Assembly: GCA_973895155.1 (NCBI GenBank)
Contig: OZ316895.1
Location: 10,540,001-10,604,000, forward strand
Direction of reading: 5' to 3'
DNA: 64,000 nt
Source: Marsupella aquatica
Lineage: Eukaryota; Marchantiophyta
This document shows, one piece after another, positions 12,191 through 24,465 of this stretch. A model generated the notes under the pieces. It was not told where the DNA came from and did not search any database. It was given only the letters and a program-made list of their open reading frames with translations. The position numbers were made by a program, and so were the translations under genes. Within the stretch, counting starts at the first letter, position 1. The number at the start of each line of letters is the position of its first letter.

Positions 12191-12264
12191 TTGACCATTC
12201 ATACACTTACGTGAAAGTGCAATTTTCGAGGGCAAGGGTTGTTCCCTTACAGTCCAGACCTTCC

Positions 12265-12358
12265 AATCTCATATAAATCAAAATGAAATACTTGCAATCT
12301 CATATAAATCAAAATGAAATACTTCCATCTCATATAAAAACAAAATGAAATACTTCAT
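12265..12358. repeat. Three tandem copies of a 31-base unit
   Basis: The core TCATATAAATCAAAATGAAA recurs with period 31 starting near 12265, 12296 and 12327. The third copy carries a small internal change. It is a simple AT-rich minisatellite. Confidence 0.85.
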
Positions 12359-13703
12359 TAGCCAATTGTTTGCAGATTTTGTGTCACATTTTGGCCAAAA
12401 ATTCATGAGTGCTAAGGGCAGCATTTTTTAAGACATGGCACAAGCAAAGACGCCCTATAACCACTTGTGAAAACACAAAATTCAAGGTCGGTGTGACTTG
12501 ATATAAAGACTGATTTGATCGCTCGTAATAAAATCTGGAAGTTACGTGTCATTTGTTGTGGGGTGATTTTGGTAAAGCCCCACCCTCCCCCACATTACCA
12601 TTGAGTAGTGGTTCTCCCACGGATGCACGGACAAAACTGAAGGCTCCCCATACTACGCTGCGGGTCTGTCGCTGGTGCTGCTTTGATCGAGCGTGCGGTA
12701 GAAGACGTATGTATTGTAGATGAGGTCCTAGAGGAAGAATATGTAGCCCTCGGTAATTGTCACACTTTGCTCAGTTCGTGTGAGCTAACTACTCTTTTGC
12801 CGGTGAGGGAAACGCAAGCCACGTTCGTCTGGCATCACAGACCGTGAAATCAATGACGGGGATGCAGGCAAGCAATATGAATGCGAGAGTCTGTTCCAGA
12901 CTTCCAGAACTCCAGACCTAGGCTAGTAATAATTGCGGTGCATTAAATGCGGGCCGAGCGATCTAAATCGATCTAAACCCAAGACTCCGCCGAAGCGAGT
13001 GACGAAATTTTTGATATTGTCGTTCAGAAGCTTCAGACTCGGCGATAAAGTGGAATGGAGTATTTTTACAGCTCAGAATTGCAGAACACATTGAAATGAA
13101 TTATGGGCTGCAGCAGCCGTGTACGCGTGGTGGAGCAGGCTAACTTGCTCTTGTTGGTGGGTGATTGCCCGTGGCTGGCTGGGTGTCTCACATCATGGAA
13201 GTCTCACATTATTTCACTACGCCGTTTGGACGTGCACTCCCATCCATGACTGGAGGAGAGTGCACACTCAGGAAAAGGCACACGATCATACTTAATTGAC
13301 CGATCTTGTGCGTCTTCCTGATCGACTGATTGACTGGACTGACTAATTGACTTACTTCCTGATCGATCGACTGAGGTGGAGCAGAGCCGAGAGAGGTGAT
13401 GTTGGTGATGTTGGTGATGTTGTCATTCTATGAAATGTTCATCGGCCGTCCTGAGTTGTTCTGGCGTGGTGGAGGGATGGCGAGTTTACTAAATGGATGA
13501 CACGTAAAATCTACCGCAATTCGACCATCCAATGGACCTCACTCGCAAGGGTGGAAATGGAGCCTTCCCTCTCTCTCTTCTATCTATATCACAATGATTA
13601 TGCCTTGGGCCAGCGGCGAAGAAACGCACAGGGGTCTGAGATATTCTCCAGGGCCGCCGGGGGACGAAATCAATTTGCTCAGTAAAGCTGCATCATTCTA
13701 CAT

Positions 13704-16700
13704 CTACGATGAAACCTTTCTCCAAGAAGGGGTCTGCATCAGCGCCTGTTTCGCCGAGTTCTTCGTGAAGTCTTCGGGATCATGTTTGACTTCAAGAAGC
13801 AACGCCACGACTTCCTTCATGGTGGGCCGTTCCGCCGGAACGGAGTGGACGCATAAGAGCGCCACTCCCAAAGCTTGCGTCATCTCCTGGATGAAAGCGT
13901 CGGGCATTCCTCTCATCCGCGGGTCGATAACCTCCCATGTCGCCTGATGAGTGTTGCCGGTTGCCGATAACTTACTTTGGTTTATAGTTTCCTGCACCCA
14001 TTTCGCGATGTGCCAATTCTCTCCGAGCCCGGGCTCCACCGCCTTCCTGCCTGTCAAAATCTCCAGCAACACGACTCCGTAGCTGTACACGTCGCTCTTA
14101 TCTGTTATTTTCATCGTGTATCCATATTCTGCATAGAATCGCAACCATTCTGGTGAGCTGCCACTAAATAAACATGTACAATTGTACAAAGAATCTGACG
14201 TCACAGGCCAAACAGCAGAATTCTGCCCAACGACAAGGCCAAAAACAAGGACCATGTCCGCCTTGTGAAGTTGTGATACAGGTGACAGTGGCTTAACTCC
14301 CTGCTCCTAGATTTCAAGGCCCAGCAGTGGGCCCTCCTCCCACAAACAAGTGGGACCCTTGCAATACCCTTGATATTCATATGATAAGTACAGAAACTAG
14401 CGGGATCAAGTTACCTAACAGCCTAAGAAGTACCGTTAGCACAACAGCAATGCTACGCTATGAATCGAACCCTCTACAACTTTCATCAAATCTGAGCTAG
14501 CTACGTAGGTTTCCATGGGACATCAATTTTGAGAGGTTCAAGGCAGTCGTACTCAAGCTTCACTAACAAACTGGGAAACCTGCGCTCTATAGGTACGGGA
14601 TAGAAATCAAATCCAAAGAACAAGCGACGTCGCCTATCGAATCCAAATTACTGGGATCTGCACAAGGGTGATCAAAGTGTAAAATCATTCCTAGTAGAAT
14701 TTCCCGGTGCAATGCAATTGTTCATGAAGGCAGTAGCAAAGGAAGCTGACCTGGAGCGATGTAGCCGTAAGAGCCAGCCACTTTGGACACGACCTTGGAT
14801 GCGTTAGAGGCATCGATAAGCTTCGCGAGACCGAAATCAGCTACATAGGGCTCAAAGCGAGAACCCAACAGTATATTGTTAGATTTGACGTCGCGATGCA
14901 AAATTGCAGGGAGACAGTCGTGATGCAGATAGGATAGTCCTTGTGCTGCACCGACTGCAATGTTGTACCTCGTCTCCCAGTCAAGCATCCTCTTCTTCTC
15001 GTGAAGTACCTCCCCAAGACTGCCATTCGGCATGTAGTCGTACATGAGAAGGTTAATGTCATTATTTGAGCAGTAGCCCAGTAGCCTGACGATATTGCGG
15101 TGCCGAATGCCACCAAGAATGTCGATCTCAGCAGCAAAAGAGTTCTGATGAGCGTCGCCTTTCCTCACCGGCCACAGCTTCTTCACAGCAATGACCTCGC
15201 CACCGCCCATCTCAGCCTTGTAAACGATGCCAGAACATCCACTGCCCACCACATTCTTCTCAACCAGAGTGTCTAGTACCTCTCCCAGGGTGAAGTGGAG
15301 TTTCTGGAAAGGCGTGAGTCGCCATGGCCAGGGTCCATCGTCATCCAGAAATTGCGCATCCACCCAGTAACGCTTGTAGAACAGGAAAGATCCCACGCAG
15401 AGAATCACCACCGCTGAGCCGAAGAGAAGGCTCACCACCAGAGGTGTCCCGGCTATACCCCCTTTGGTCCTTCCATCTTGACCAATACCACTTCCCCTCG
15501 AATTCGACGAGCAGTTGTTGATGGCATTGCTGCAAAGCTCGGGGTTTCCCTGGAAACAGCTTGCCGGTATAGTGTGGAAGAAGTAAGTGTCCGGCAAGTT
15601 TCCCGAGAAGGCATTGTATGATACATTGAGCGACGAGAGGCTGTCCAGTTGACCTAGAACGGTCAGGCTTCCGGAGAGAAGGTTGTGGCAGAGGTCCAGC
15701 AACTGGAGGTTGATGAGCTGGGCGAATTGTGATGGGAGGGATCCTGAGAGAAGGTTGTAACTCAGGTCCAGCCCGATCACGAGGCTCACAATGCCGCCCA
15801 GCTGGGCTGGAATCTCCCCGCTCAGATTGTTTTGGCTCATGTTCAGCAACTCCAGCTTTTGGCAGCTTGCAACAGACGTCGGAATTGGTCCGGAGAGATG
15901 ATTAGAACTCAAGTCCAGCTGGTTCAAAGACTTGAGATTGCCCACCTCAGTTGGGATGGGACCATCGAACTGATTCCCCGAAACGTCGAGAATTTGAAGA
16001 CTGGACAACTTACCTAGCTCGGCCGGGAGGTTTCCCGAAAGCTGGTTTCCATGCACGTCGAGGAGCTCCAGGGCCGAGCAGTTGCCGAGCGCTCTGGGCA
16101 GAGGCCCTGTGAACCCATTATTGAACAAGTCGAGGAATATCAGGTTTTGCAGCAGCCCAATCTCGCTGGGTATGCTCCCGGTGAACAAGTTGTTGGCAAG
16201 GCGGAGACGGACCAGTTTGGCGCTCCGGCCAATCTCGCGCGGAATCTGCCACGAATAATTCATTCAACACACAATCAATGAGATTCCCCCTACACACCAA
16301 CGAAATCCAGAGCAGTAGGATGATCCTGCTATACTTCAAAGCTTGACATAACAAACTGCCTTGAGACCCGATTACGCCCGCCGCTTTTCTTGGACGAGCT
16401 TAATCCACGACTTTATGCCCAGATAAGTCTACATAGATACTCCCACAGACTATTCGTAGGAACTGTTCACTCTCAAATCAAGATCGGAAGCAGATAGACT
16501 TGTTGCTGTCAAAAACTAAGAGAAAATGAAGACACCTTTTTCTTGGACCCGAGACCTACATAAAGCCATGGGAATCAAGCTACAGGTGTTGCATCTATCT
16601 CTTTAGCTGAGAAAATTCAGTGGCAAAAAGGACCGTGCAGTCCATTATCTGGACCGATACGTGAATCAAATGATCATTAGTATATATCGTGGAGTCTAAA

Positions 16701-18301
16701 TTAATTGTAACGTGATTTGTAGGATCAAGTCTACCTCGACGAAATGGCCCGGGAAATGGAAAGAAGGGCTTTCTACGAGACCAGGAAAACGGCTTTTGGT
16801 GAGCTGGTTTGATCTCCCAGATGTCGAAACAATCACAGATCCAACCTTAGAAAGACGCCTATATCGTGGACTATGAGGCGTAATGGTTGAAACTGTTGAA
16901 AATAGAGGCGGTGAACTGGATTGCAACCTAAGCACAGAGTTCAATCAAGAGTCATACCTCTCCGGAGAGATTGTTCGAGAGAAGTCGCAACCTCAGAAGG
17001 TTGGGCAGTAAGAAGAGCTCCCGAGGAAGGGTTCCCGTGAGAGCGTTGCTGGTAGCATCGAAGTCGATCAAAGCCTGGCAGTTGCCCATACTGACAGGAA
17101 TCTCGCCGGAGAAATTGTTAGCCCACAGAAACAAAGTTTGAAGCCCGGTGAGTCGTCCAAATTCGATTGGAATTGAGCCATAGAAGCCGTTGTTGTCGAC
17201 CTGCAGACTCCAAAGGCTGGACACGTTGCCCAGCTCGGGTGGAAGGACTCCGGAAAGGCTGTTGAAACTGAAGAGCATTTGCTGAAGAGAGCTGAGTCGT
17301 CCAAGTTGAGGTGGAATCCTGCCTGTCAATGCATTATAGGACAATTCCAGCACTTGGAGAGAGCCGCACTTGGCAAGCTCAGGTGGAATACTTCCTGATA
17401 TTTGATTATGCCACAGATAAAGATCTTCGAGTTGGGTAAGATTCCCGAACTCGGGAGGTATGGAACCCGTTAACTGGTTCTTGTGAAGATAGAGAGCCTG
17501 AAGGGTAGAGATGTTTGCGAGCTCCGCAGGTACGGGGCCGGTGAGATTACACTGATAGAGAGCCATGTTCTGCAGCTTTTCCATGCCTCCATATGAAGCT
17601 GGGATACTGCCTGAGAGGGAAGTCACAGCGAACCCCAGCACAGTGAGCTGTTTCAAGTTCCCGAGTTCTTGAGGCAACAATCCTCCTAGGAATTCATTCC
17701 CTCCCCCACGCAGCTGCACTAAGTTCGTCAGGTTCCCCAAAGAGGACGGTAGGCTCCCAGTAATATTATTCTGGTAAAAATACAAGATTTCTAGCTGAGC
17801 CAACAACCCCAGCTCCGGAGGTAGAGGCCCGTCAAAACTATTGTCATTGAGCATAAGCTCTCTGAGCTCCCTCAATTGGCTCAACTCCGGGGGGATGATC
17901 CCCGTCAGTCCATTGCCGCTTAAATCTAGCACTTGCAGCTGAGTGCAGTTAGCTATCTCGAGTGGTATTGTCCCCGTCAAATTCAACCCGGACAGAGTCA
18001 AGTACTGCAGCGCATCGAGAGATCCAATTTGAGGTGGAATGCTTGCGTACAGAGACAATGCGTGGAGGGTAACATTCACTACACGACCTGTCCCAGTCGT
18101 GCAGGAGACTCCCATCCATCCTTGGCAGGGGTCGGGATCTTGCGCATTCCAGCTGCTGAATAAGCTCTTGGCGTCCGGGTTCACAGACTGCAAGAAAGAA
18201 AGAAGCGCACTTCCGTCGGAGTTGATGGCAGCGACTCCACTGCTGCTCATGAGACCCAACAGGAGAATCCAGAGCAGAATTGACGACGACGACGACAACA
18301 T
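13704..18301 (-). CDS. LRR receptor-like kinase, class XI, RGI/RCH-like
   Basis: Exons 18301-16958, 16245-14751 and 14128-13704 join in phase to 1087 residues. A signal peptide ([18 protein letters not shown]) is followed by an LRR N-cap with a WMGVSC cap and a long array of IPxELGxLxxL repeats to about residue 650. A membrane helix lies at about 715-738. The kinase keeps the glycine loop [10 protein letters not shown] near 782, Lys803 in IAVKK, Asp900 in HRDVK, and Asp918 in DFG. It is therefore an active-type RD kinase. The PWxxTPFQKL juxtamembrane and [12 protein letters not shown] match plant RGI/RCH receptors for RGF/GLV-type peptides; the ligand is inferred only. The ATG at 18301 was preferred because the frame upstream of it has no ATG. 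The second intron splits the GSYGYIAPE motif of the activation segment, as checked by phase. Confidence 0.92.
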
Positions 18302-19800
18302 TTTTCTGAGCGACCGGTGTTGCAAGTCGGACTATTTACCTTCACCGTCCAATGGTCCCACACTCTAACGGAGTCTGAGTATGACCCGCATTGTTAGCGC
18401 TGTCACTGTTCATGCAATCCGCAGCGTAGACGGCGGGGCACCCAAAGCCTCGTCTAAAAGACACCCAACGTACAAACTTACCGACGAGGATGCGTTCATT
18501 GAGATCTAAGCGAAACTTCTTTCCAACATCGCAGAGGCGGAGATCTTTACGTAGACCGCCTCCAAGTTTTCTCGATCTGTTTACTCTCGTACATGTTATT
18601 TGGCACTAGATTACCTCCTGGCAGCACTGTTTTCTGCAACTAGGCCAGAGCCCGGAGCTTTCTCTAGACCTGGCAAAAGCAGCAGGATCAGCTCACAATG
18701 CTCTCTTCAGAACACCCAAGAGGAGACCCACCGTTGGAATCGTTCTTCATCGATCCCGCCTCTATCTCAGAGCTGTACGAACCAAGAACGCAAGAACTGT
18801 TCGGTCACTCCCGGTCTCGTCATTCCGCGAGGCAAACACAGTTAGTTCAGTTGTTCACTTCGTGCGCTGATCGGACAGCTTGAGCAGAGAGTCAGTGAGT
18901 GAGGATGGAGTACCTGCCGAAGCTCAAGAGTCCGGCACTATTAACGAGAAAAAAAAGCGTCCAAGGAGCTATTCACACAGTCCAGCCCGACGGACAGTGG
19001 GGCCCTTGCTCATGACGAAATCGATCGAACGCATGAGACTGCAAAGTAAGGATTTCGCAGGGAGGGAGGGAGGGAGGCAAGGAGGGTAGAGTGATCGCCG
19101 ACCTGTGACCTGATGACGCCGAGCTAGATGTGATAACTGAAATCTCAATGTCAATGTCCGATAGGAAACCAATGGATCGAGGTACAGTAGTGGCAGCAGC
19201 AGCTACTCACCAGCTACTCATCAGCTACTCTACTCTTCTCCAGCTAGAGGGTCGAGCAAAGAACCTTCATCAGCTACTCTATCCTACTTTTCTCCTGTTG
19301 GGCTGAGCTCCAGCTAGGGGTTATTCGATTGAATAACTCACTGTAGTCTGCTCCACTTCATTGAGTGCTGCAGTTGAGCTAAACGAGGACTGGTGTAGCT
19401 ATCAGGAGAGGAGAATCGAGTGAAGAAATCTACAGTAGGCTCACTTCAAGTGCTGCTGCACGCCTGCACTCAAGAGCTACAGTGGAGACGAGAACATTAC
19501 ATGGAGTCAGAAATGCTGAGTTCATGAGCTTCAGTGTGGATCTTGCCTCCGGAGCCTAGAGGAGAGCAAGCAGCACACTGACCACGGCGTCGTCACAGCC
19601 CTATGGGGACACGGGGAGACAAACTAGAGCGATGAGCGGGCTTGTATTTAATTCCAGCCAGAGCCCTAGATGCCATAACTTTGCGACGATTGTAGTGACA
19701 GTTATGTCTGCACTGCTGCACATCACTAATTTCCTTCTCTTCGCTACTCTTGTAGTAGAGATCAAAAGCGAATCTGGCAGTAGCTTGCTGTTTCTCGAGT
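18302..19800. other. 5' flank of the receptor kinase
   Basis: Upstream sequence of the minus-strand receptor kinase. It has a GGGA repeat at about 19059-19086 and a run of CAGCTACTC-type words at 19200-19290. Short open frames occur on both strands but none resembles a known protein. A 5' UTR and promoter must lie here, but I cannot place a TATA box or start site with confidence. Confidence 0.35.
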
Positions 19801-20275
19801 GATGAAAAAATCTGGCACTTGAATACTCGAGTAGAGAGTGGTCAGACTTCACTATACAAGTTTAGCACGACACTTTTCTGGGGACGATAGGGGGCTTCTC
19901 GTGTGCTCACATACTTGAAATTTTTGTGTGCTCAAGTCTCTTCTGTATTCTAGAGAGGCGCCACCTGGCTCTATCGTTTGAAGGAGTAAATCTTATCTTA
20001 TAATTTGTGTGTTCCTTCTAGTCTCTGTCACTGTACTATAGATTATTCTGAGTCTTCATTAATGATTGTGGTTTCGTGAGTGATGGGAAAAATCTGGCAC
20101 TTGAAAAACGGTAGTATAGTGTGGTCAGACTTCACTTTACAAGTTGGAGTATGACACATTTGTGGGGAGGATTGGAGACTTTTGGTGTTCTGACATACTT
20201 GTTCATATTTCGTCTCTGTTCTAGATAGAGGCTACTTGGGTCTAGCCTTTGAATTAATAAACCTTATCTTATTAT
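19801..20275. repeat. Tandem duplication, about 200-base copies, period 281
   Basis: Copy 1 at 19801-20002 and copy 2 at 20082-20275 share the words AATCTGGCACTTGAA, GGTCAGACTTCACT, TACAAGTT, CTGACATACTTG/CTCACATACTTG and CCTTATCTTAT at matching spacing. A weaker third partial copy, with GTGTGCTCACAT and TCTCGAGTC words, follows near 20450-20600. No coding frame is shared. Confidence 0.75.
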
Positions 20276-20959
20276 TCATGCAACTTTTTTTTTCCCTTCT
20301 GTGGGGGGGAGGTGCCTAAAGCCCACAGTGGGGGGTCAATGTCCCCAAGTGAGAAGAACAGTAAGCCAAAGCAATGGAGGCTACAATAGCTGTTTGCTTT
20401 GTTTTCTCGCTTTTTATGAGAAACGAGGGAGATCCTCATATCCGATGGAGGCTAAATTGGTCTCACTTAGAGTACTCGAGGCTCTGGTGTTTCTTCAGTT
20501 TTATCATCTGGTCAGATCTCCTCTTACTATTCTAGGGGAGGCTAGGGGTCTTTTGTGTGCTCACATTCTCGAGTCTTTTGGTGTTCTCAGAGGCTAGAGT
20601 CTCACCAATCACTCTCCAACTTCTTAAAATTATATAAATTAAAAATATTATCAATTGTGTTTTGAGTTTGGTTTCTCTAGACCTCTTTTGCTTTTACTCT
20701 ATTCTACTTTGTTTGACTCTTCTAATAAACATGACCTTTTTCTACCTTGTTTAGTTTGGAATCATCAATGGCATGCAAGGCAAGGCAATGATATAATTCA
20801 CATGAAAGCCAACATCCAGGCTCATGCCCCCTGCCCAACTCACTCCTCCCACTGTTTTCAAAGGTGAGACCAAAATACTTCCCATGTGCAACATCCCGCT
20901 TTGAGGGCGACAGATGATGTAGTGAGGAATGTGTTGATCTTGCAACTTGTGTCTTCTCA

Positions 20960-21500
20960 TTATGAAGCTGCTATATGGTGAATCCACTTTTCAGATTTTG
21001 TGTTCAGTATTTTTATTATCCTTTAATTCTGCCTTAACTAGGTGAATCATTTGTATTCATTTGAATTAACTTTTGGACCCCTTTTAATTTTAGTGAACTT
21101 AAGAGTATTTTGAATGTATTTGGGTTCCCTCATAAAGGTTTAATCTTTCTTTTTCAATCACTCCTTAGTGAATTATCTTTTTTCTCAGAGAAATGAGTTT
21201 GAACAATGTGCACATTTGGTGCACTAAGTTCCCCATGATTTCTTTTACAAAATTTATGGTTTTAATTGAGTTGAGTGTTAGTGCCCAGAAGCAAGAGAAA
21301 ATTTGTACTTGCACAACTCCTTATTACCTTTGTACTTTTTTGGTCATAATGTGCTTTTCTTTGCATGTGTACTATGTCACTCACTCTCAATTAACATTCT
21401 TGGCATATACTGTACATGTACTTATTTCTTTTATCATAAAAGAAAAGAAAAGAAAAGAATTATATATCATTACAAGACAATAAAAAGAGGCATGTTGGAG
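20960..21500. repeat. Dispersed AT-rich repeat, copy 2
   Basis: Colinear with about 10565-11130. It is bracketed by a near-identical 35-base direct repeat at about 20925 and 21528, which could be the remains of short terminal repeats of a decayed insertion. No protein is encoded. A AAAAG microsatellite lies near 21439-21460. Confidence 0.6.
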
Positions 21501-22597
21501 CCAGGATGAACATGCTATAATACTCTGAGGAATGTGTTTATCTTGCAACTTGTGTCTTTTCACAGAGAACACCTCCCACTGAGCTATGCACCTTAAAATG
21601 AGCCAGCACTGGTACTTAAAAGTAATGTTCCAGTCAAACTTGCTCGGGCAGCAGGCAGTCATTTGCGGTGAGGTGCATGTAAGCAGCATTATCTCACCTC
21701 GAAGTTGCGTCTTGTCCGCAATATGAATTAAGTCGGCTCAGAGGCAGGATGACAATGCTGACCTGATGATATTGCAGACCATGGCAGGGAGCCACCAAGC
21801 ACTGAAGAAGCAGCAACTGCTATTCTTCTTCACGCCGGTAGGAGAACCCCATCTCAGTTCAGTAGTGTCACACTAGTAGAATGCTGAATCCCCACCCTTT
21901 GCTGTTCTTCCCAACTGGCCGCTAGGGTTGGGCTGGCATTTGTTTTAATGGTAAAATTTGCCAAGTTCCACCTCACTAGCCTGATCACCTGTTCCTTGAA
22001 CATAAAAAGAAACTAAGACCAAAAAATTCTTGCAAACAAAATAATTCTACACTATCCCCCCTCTATGTTTGCCCCATATCCCTTTTTTTTTCACCCTCAC
22101 TTTGCCCTTATTTAAAGTTCAATGTTTTTCCTTATCTTTGAGTCCAGTTTTGTCTTTATATGGAGTTATGGTCTAGAGACTTCACTCTAGACCCTAGCCC
22201 TTGAAAGTAGCATTTGTTCACGATCTATTAGTAAGATTGAAAAATCTTGACCACTTCTGGCTAAATTTGGGTAAGCTTTTTGTCTTCCATTATCCAGTTT
22301 CCCACCTAGCCGCAGACCCTACTAACAAGAATCTGACATGTCTCCTTCAATCTAGAGAGATCTAGGACCAAAGCTTAATCTATGAAAATTAGATATGAAA
22401 TTGTTCGTGCCATATTCTCTGGCACACAACAAGATAACATAGTCACTCTGGCAAAAAAGAACATTAAAAATTGCCCTGGGCAAGGCCCTCGTCCTGCCCA
22501 GGAATCAAGGAACACAAGGGACATGCAAGGCCTGCTAGAGCTAGGTGGCCTTACTGAACGGCCTAGAGTTCCTGCCATGCCAGGCACCTGCATGCAT

Positions 22598-22640
22598 AAA
22601 TACGTTCGTACCGTATGGAAAAATACGTCTATACCGTATG
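22598..22640. repeat. Direct repeat of a 20-base motif, period 23
   Basis: AAATACGT(T/C)(C/T)(G/A)TACCGTATG occurs at 22598-22617 and 22621-22640. Its CG-containing composition is unlike the AT-rich flank. Confidence 0.7.
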
Positions 22641-23420
22641 CAGATTTATACACGTGGCATCGTGTGATTACGCTGTAGAACTTGGGGATCACCTGGCCAA
22701 ATGGAATTTTTTTAAACTGCAAAACTGCAAAAAATCAGAATGCTCCCGCTTTTGTTATAATAAAATTCTAGGAGGTGCTAGGAACATAAACTTGGATGGC
22801 ATCTCAACTATCCAAATCTATGATTTTTCCTTTGTTGGGTCTCTTGCCTTTGGGATAGTGTCTCCAGGTTTGGCCCTTTTGTTATTTAAAATTGATAGAT
22901 AGGTGAACTTGGCATGGAATTACTCTTTGTTTGAAATGGTAGTTTTAATATATCCTTGTCATTGAGATCCAAATGGACATATAGATATGGAAGGTTAGGT
23001 ATCCTATCCTAGCCATGGGTTCGAAACAAAATCCCTCCCCTACCCTGGGATGTAGTTGTTGACATAAAACATGTACCACATAATATTAGCCATTAGATTC
23101 TCTTAGATCTGGTGATGGCTTCCCTCAGCCAAACATAAATTTGGCGAATGTGATGAAAAATTATTCCTGAACTATATTTATGACATTGTAGCTCGGATAG
23201 ACCTTAAAGGTGAGCTAGTCCATTTTACAGAGGTGAGTAGGGTAAAGACATCAGAATAAGTGCTGAACAGAGATCAAGGATATCTTGAAAATCATCTTGC
23301 TTTTGACATTTGTAACGTTTTCAACTGTGATAAAATGGAGTTGAACTTGATTTGTTAGAGAGCTCATTCAATGCACTTCCTACCATGCTAAATATGGCCT
23401 TGAGACTTTGAGGAACTACC

Positions 23421-23807
23421 TGTTAGGTATTGCCTCTACCTTGTATTTGGCTAACTGCGGTTAGCATTAGCTCTAGTTAGACACTAGCACAGTTTGTGGA
23501 GTGGCTCGATCACTTGAGTGCATAATACTTTAGAGAGTTTCAGTGTGTGAAACTCATTCTACACAGTGAGGTCTTTGGTGAAAGACCTAGAGAGGAGATG
23601 CGCCTTAGAGCTCCGCGGAGGAGGCTATGGTGGACCATGTATATATGATTTGATCATTAGTGATTTCCTCGACGACAATGGACATAGCCCATCCGGGTGA
23701 ACCACTTATATGCTGTGTAGTCTCATGGTGAATGTGCATGAGTTTTTGGCGTGCGCATTGTTGATGTGACTCTAGTGTCGATCCTGGTTCAGACATTTTT
23801 CCCAACA
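23421..23807. mobile_element. Solo LTR with perfect 5-bp target-site duplication
   Basis: A 387-base element starts with TGTTAGG and ends with CCCAACA, a near-perfect terminal inverted repeat of the Ty1/copia LTR kind. It is flanked by CTACC at 23416-23420 and CTACC at 23808-23812. No primer-binding site or gag/pol follows, so it is a solo LTR left by recombination between the two LTRs of an element. An internal CCATGTATATATG near 23635 could be a TATA region. Confidence 0.85.
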
Positions 23808-24020
23808 CTACCCAGAAGTCCAGATCAAAAGTTTTCACCCACAATCTACCCTTCCTAACTTACTTTGATGTTTAAAAGGTCCATCTGGTGTATGTAAGCA
23901 TGCTCACAAAAGTTGAGGTCCATCCAAGCAAATTTTTGGTATTTTCTTTCTACCATTTTCACTACCCTAACACCGTACCCCAATTGGTTAAACTTACTAA
24001 TGTGCCCACCAACACTATTT

Positions 24021-24465
24021 TGATTATCAGGTTGCCCGAGCTTAGATTAATAATCTTGGGCTAATCCATAATCTAGTCAAGGGCAACCTGATAATTAAAT
24101 CTTACGTTAATCTTACTATAGGTCTGCTTAACAAGACTAGACTAACCTGAGATGAAAAGCAATGCCTTCACAGACACATGGGGCTTGCAATTCTCCTGTA
24201 CGCTCACCCTAAACCAGGTTCCTTATTTTGACACTCACCCAAATGCAGGTGTAGACTATAACTATGAGCAACCACTATCGCATTTTGGTCATTCTCATTT
24301 CCCCCCACTTTCACGGCCAGAGAAGGCTAGCTTGGATAGATTACGAGCCGTCAACTGCCCCCGTGTCATCTTGGGTTAGTCTAGTCTGATTAAGTCACCC
24401 TACACACATAAATGGGGGCAACCTGAGTTTTAAACTACTCTAGTTTTGGCCACAGATTAATAATT
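24021..24465. repeat. MITE-like nested inverted repeats
   Basis: ATTATCAGGTTGCCC at 24023-24037 is exactly complementary to 24081-24095, making a 73-base foldback. A second, larger inverted pair follows: AGACTAGACTAACCTGAGATG at 24134-24154 and its complement with two mismatches at 24367-24387. GGGCAACCTGA recurs at about 24416 and AGATTAATAAT(C/T) at about 24043 and 24453. This looks like one or two non-autonomous TIR elements, partly rearranged. Element ends and target duplication are not resolved. Confidence 0.55.

Larger units (their letters stand above)
10481..13703. other. Gene-free repeat-rich spacer
   Basis: AT-rich DNA on the left and mixed-composition DNA on the right of about 12.5 kb. 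It contains the dispersed repeat, a 17-base perfect hairpin, several small tandem arrays and, at 13395-13421, three copies of the nonamer GGTGATGTT. I found no open frame with recognisable content. The last few hundred bases are the 3' flank of the receptor kinase on the minus strand. Confidence 0.4.
20276..23420. other. Gene-free spacer with repeats
   Basis: Contains the second copy of the dispersed repeat and a GAGGAATGTGTTxATCTTGCAAC word that recurs about 600 bases apart (about 20925 and 21528), bracketing the repeat. It also holds small direct repeats. No gene is recognised. Confidence 0.4.

Noticed and set aside
14461-14490. T-loop-like GGTTCGATTC on the minus strand
   Set aside because: No matching acceptor stem, anticodon arm or T stem around it, and it lies inside the second intron of the receptor kinase.
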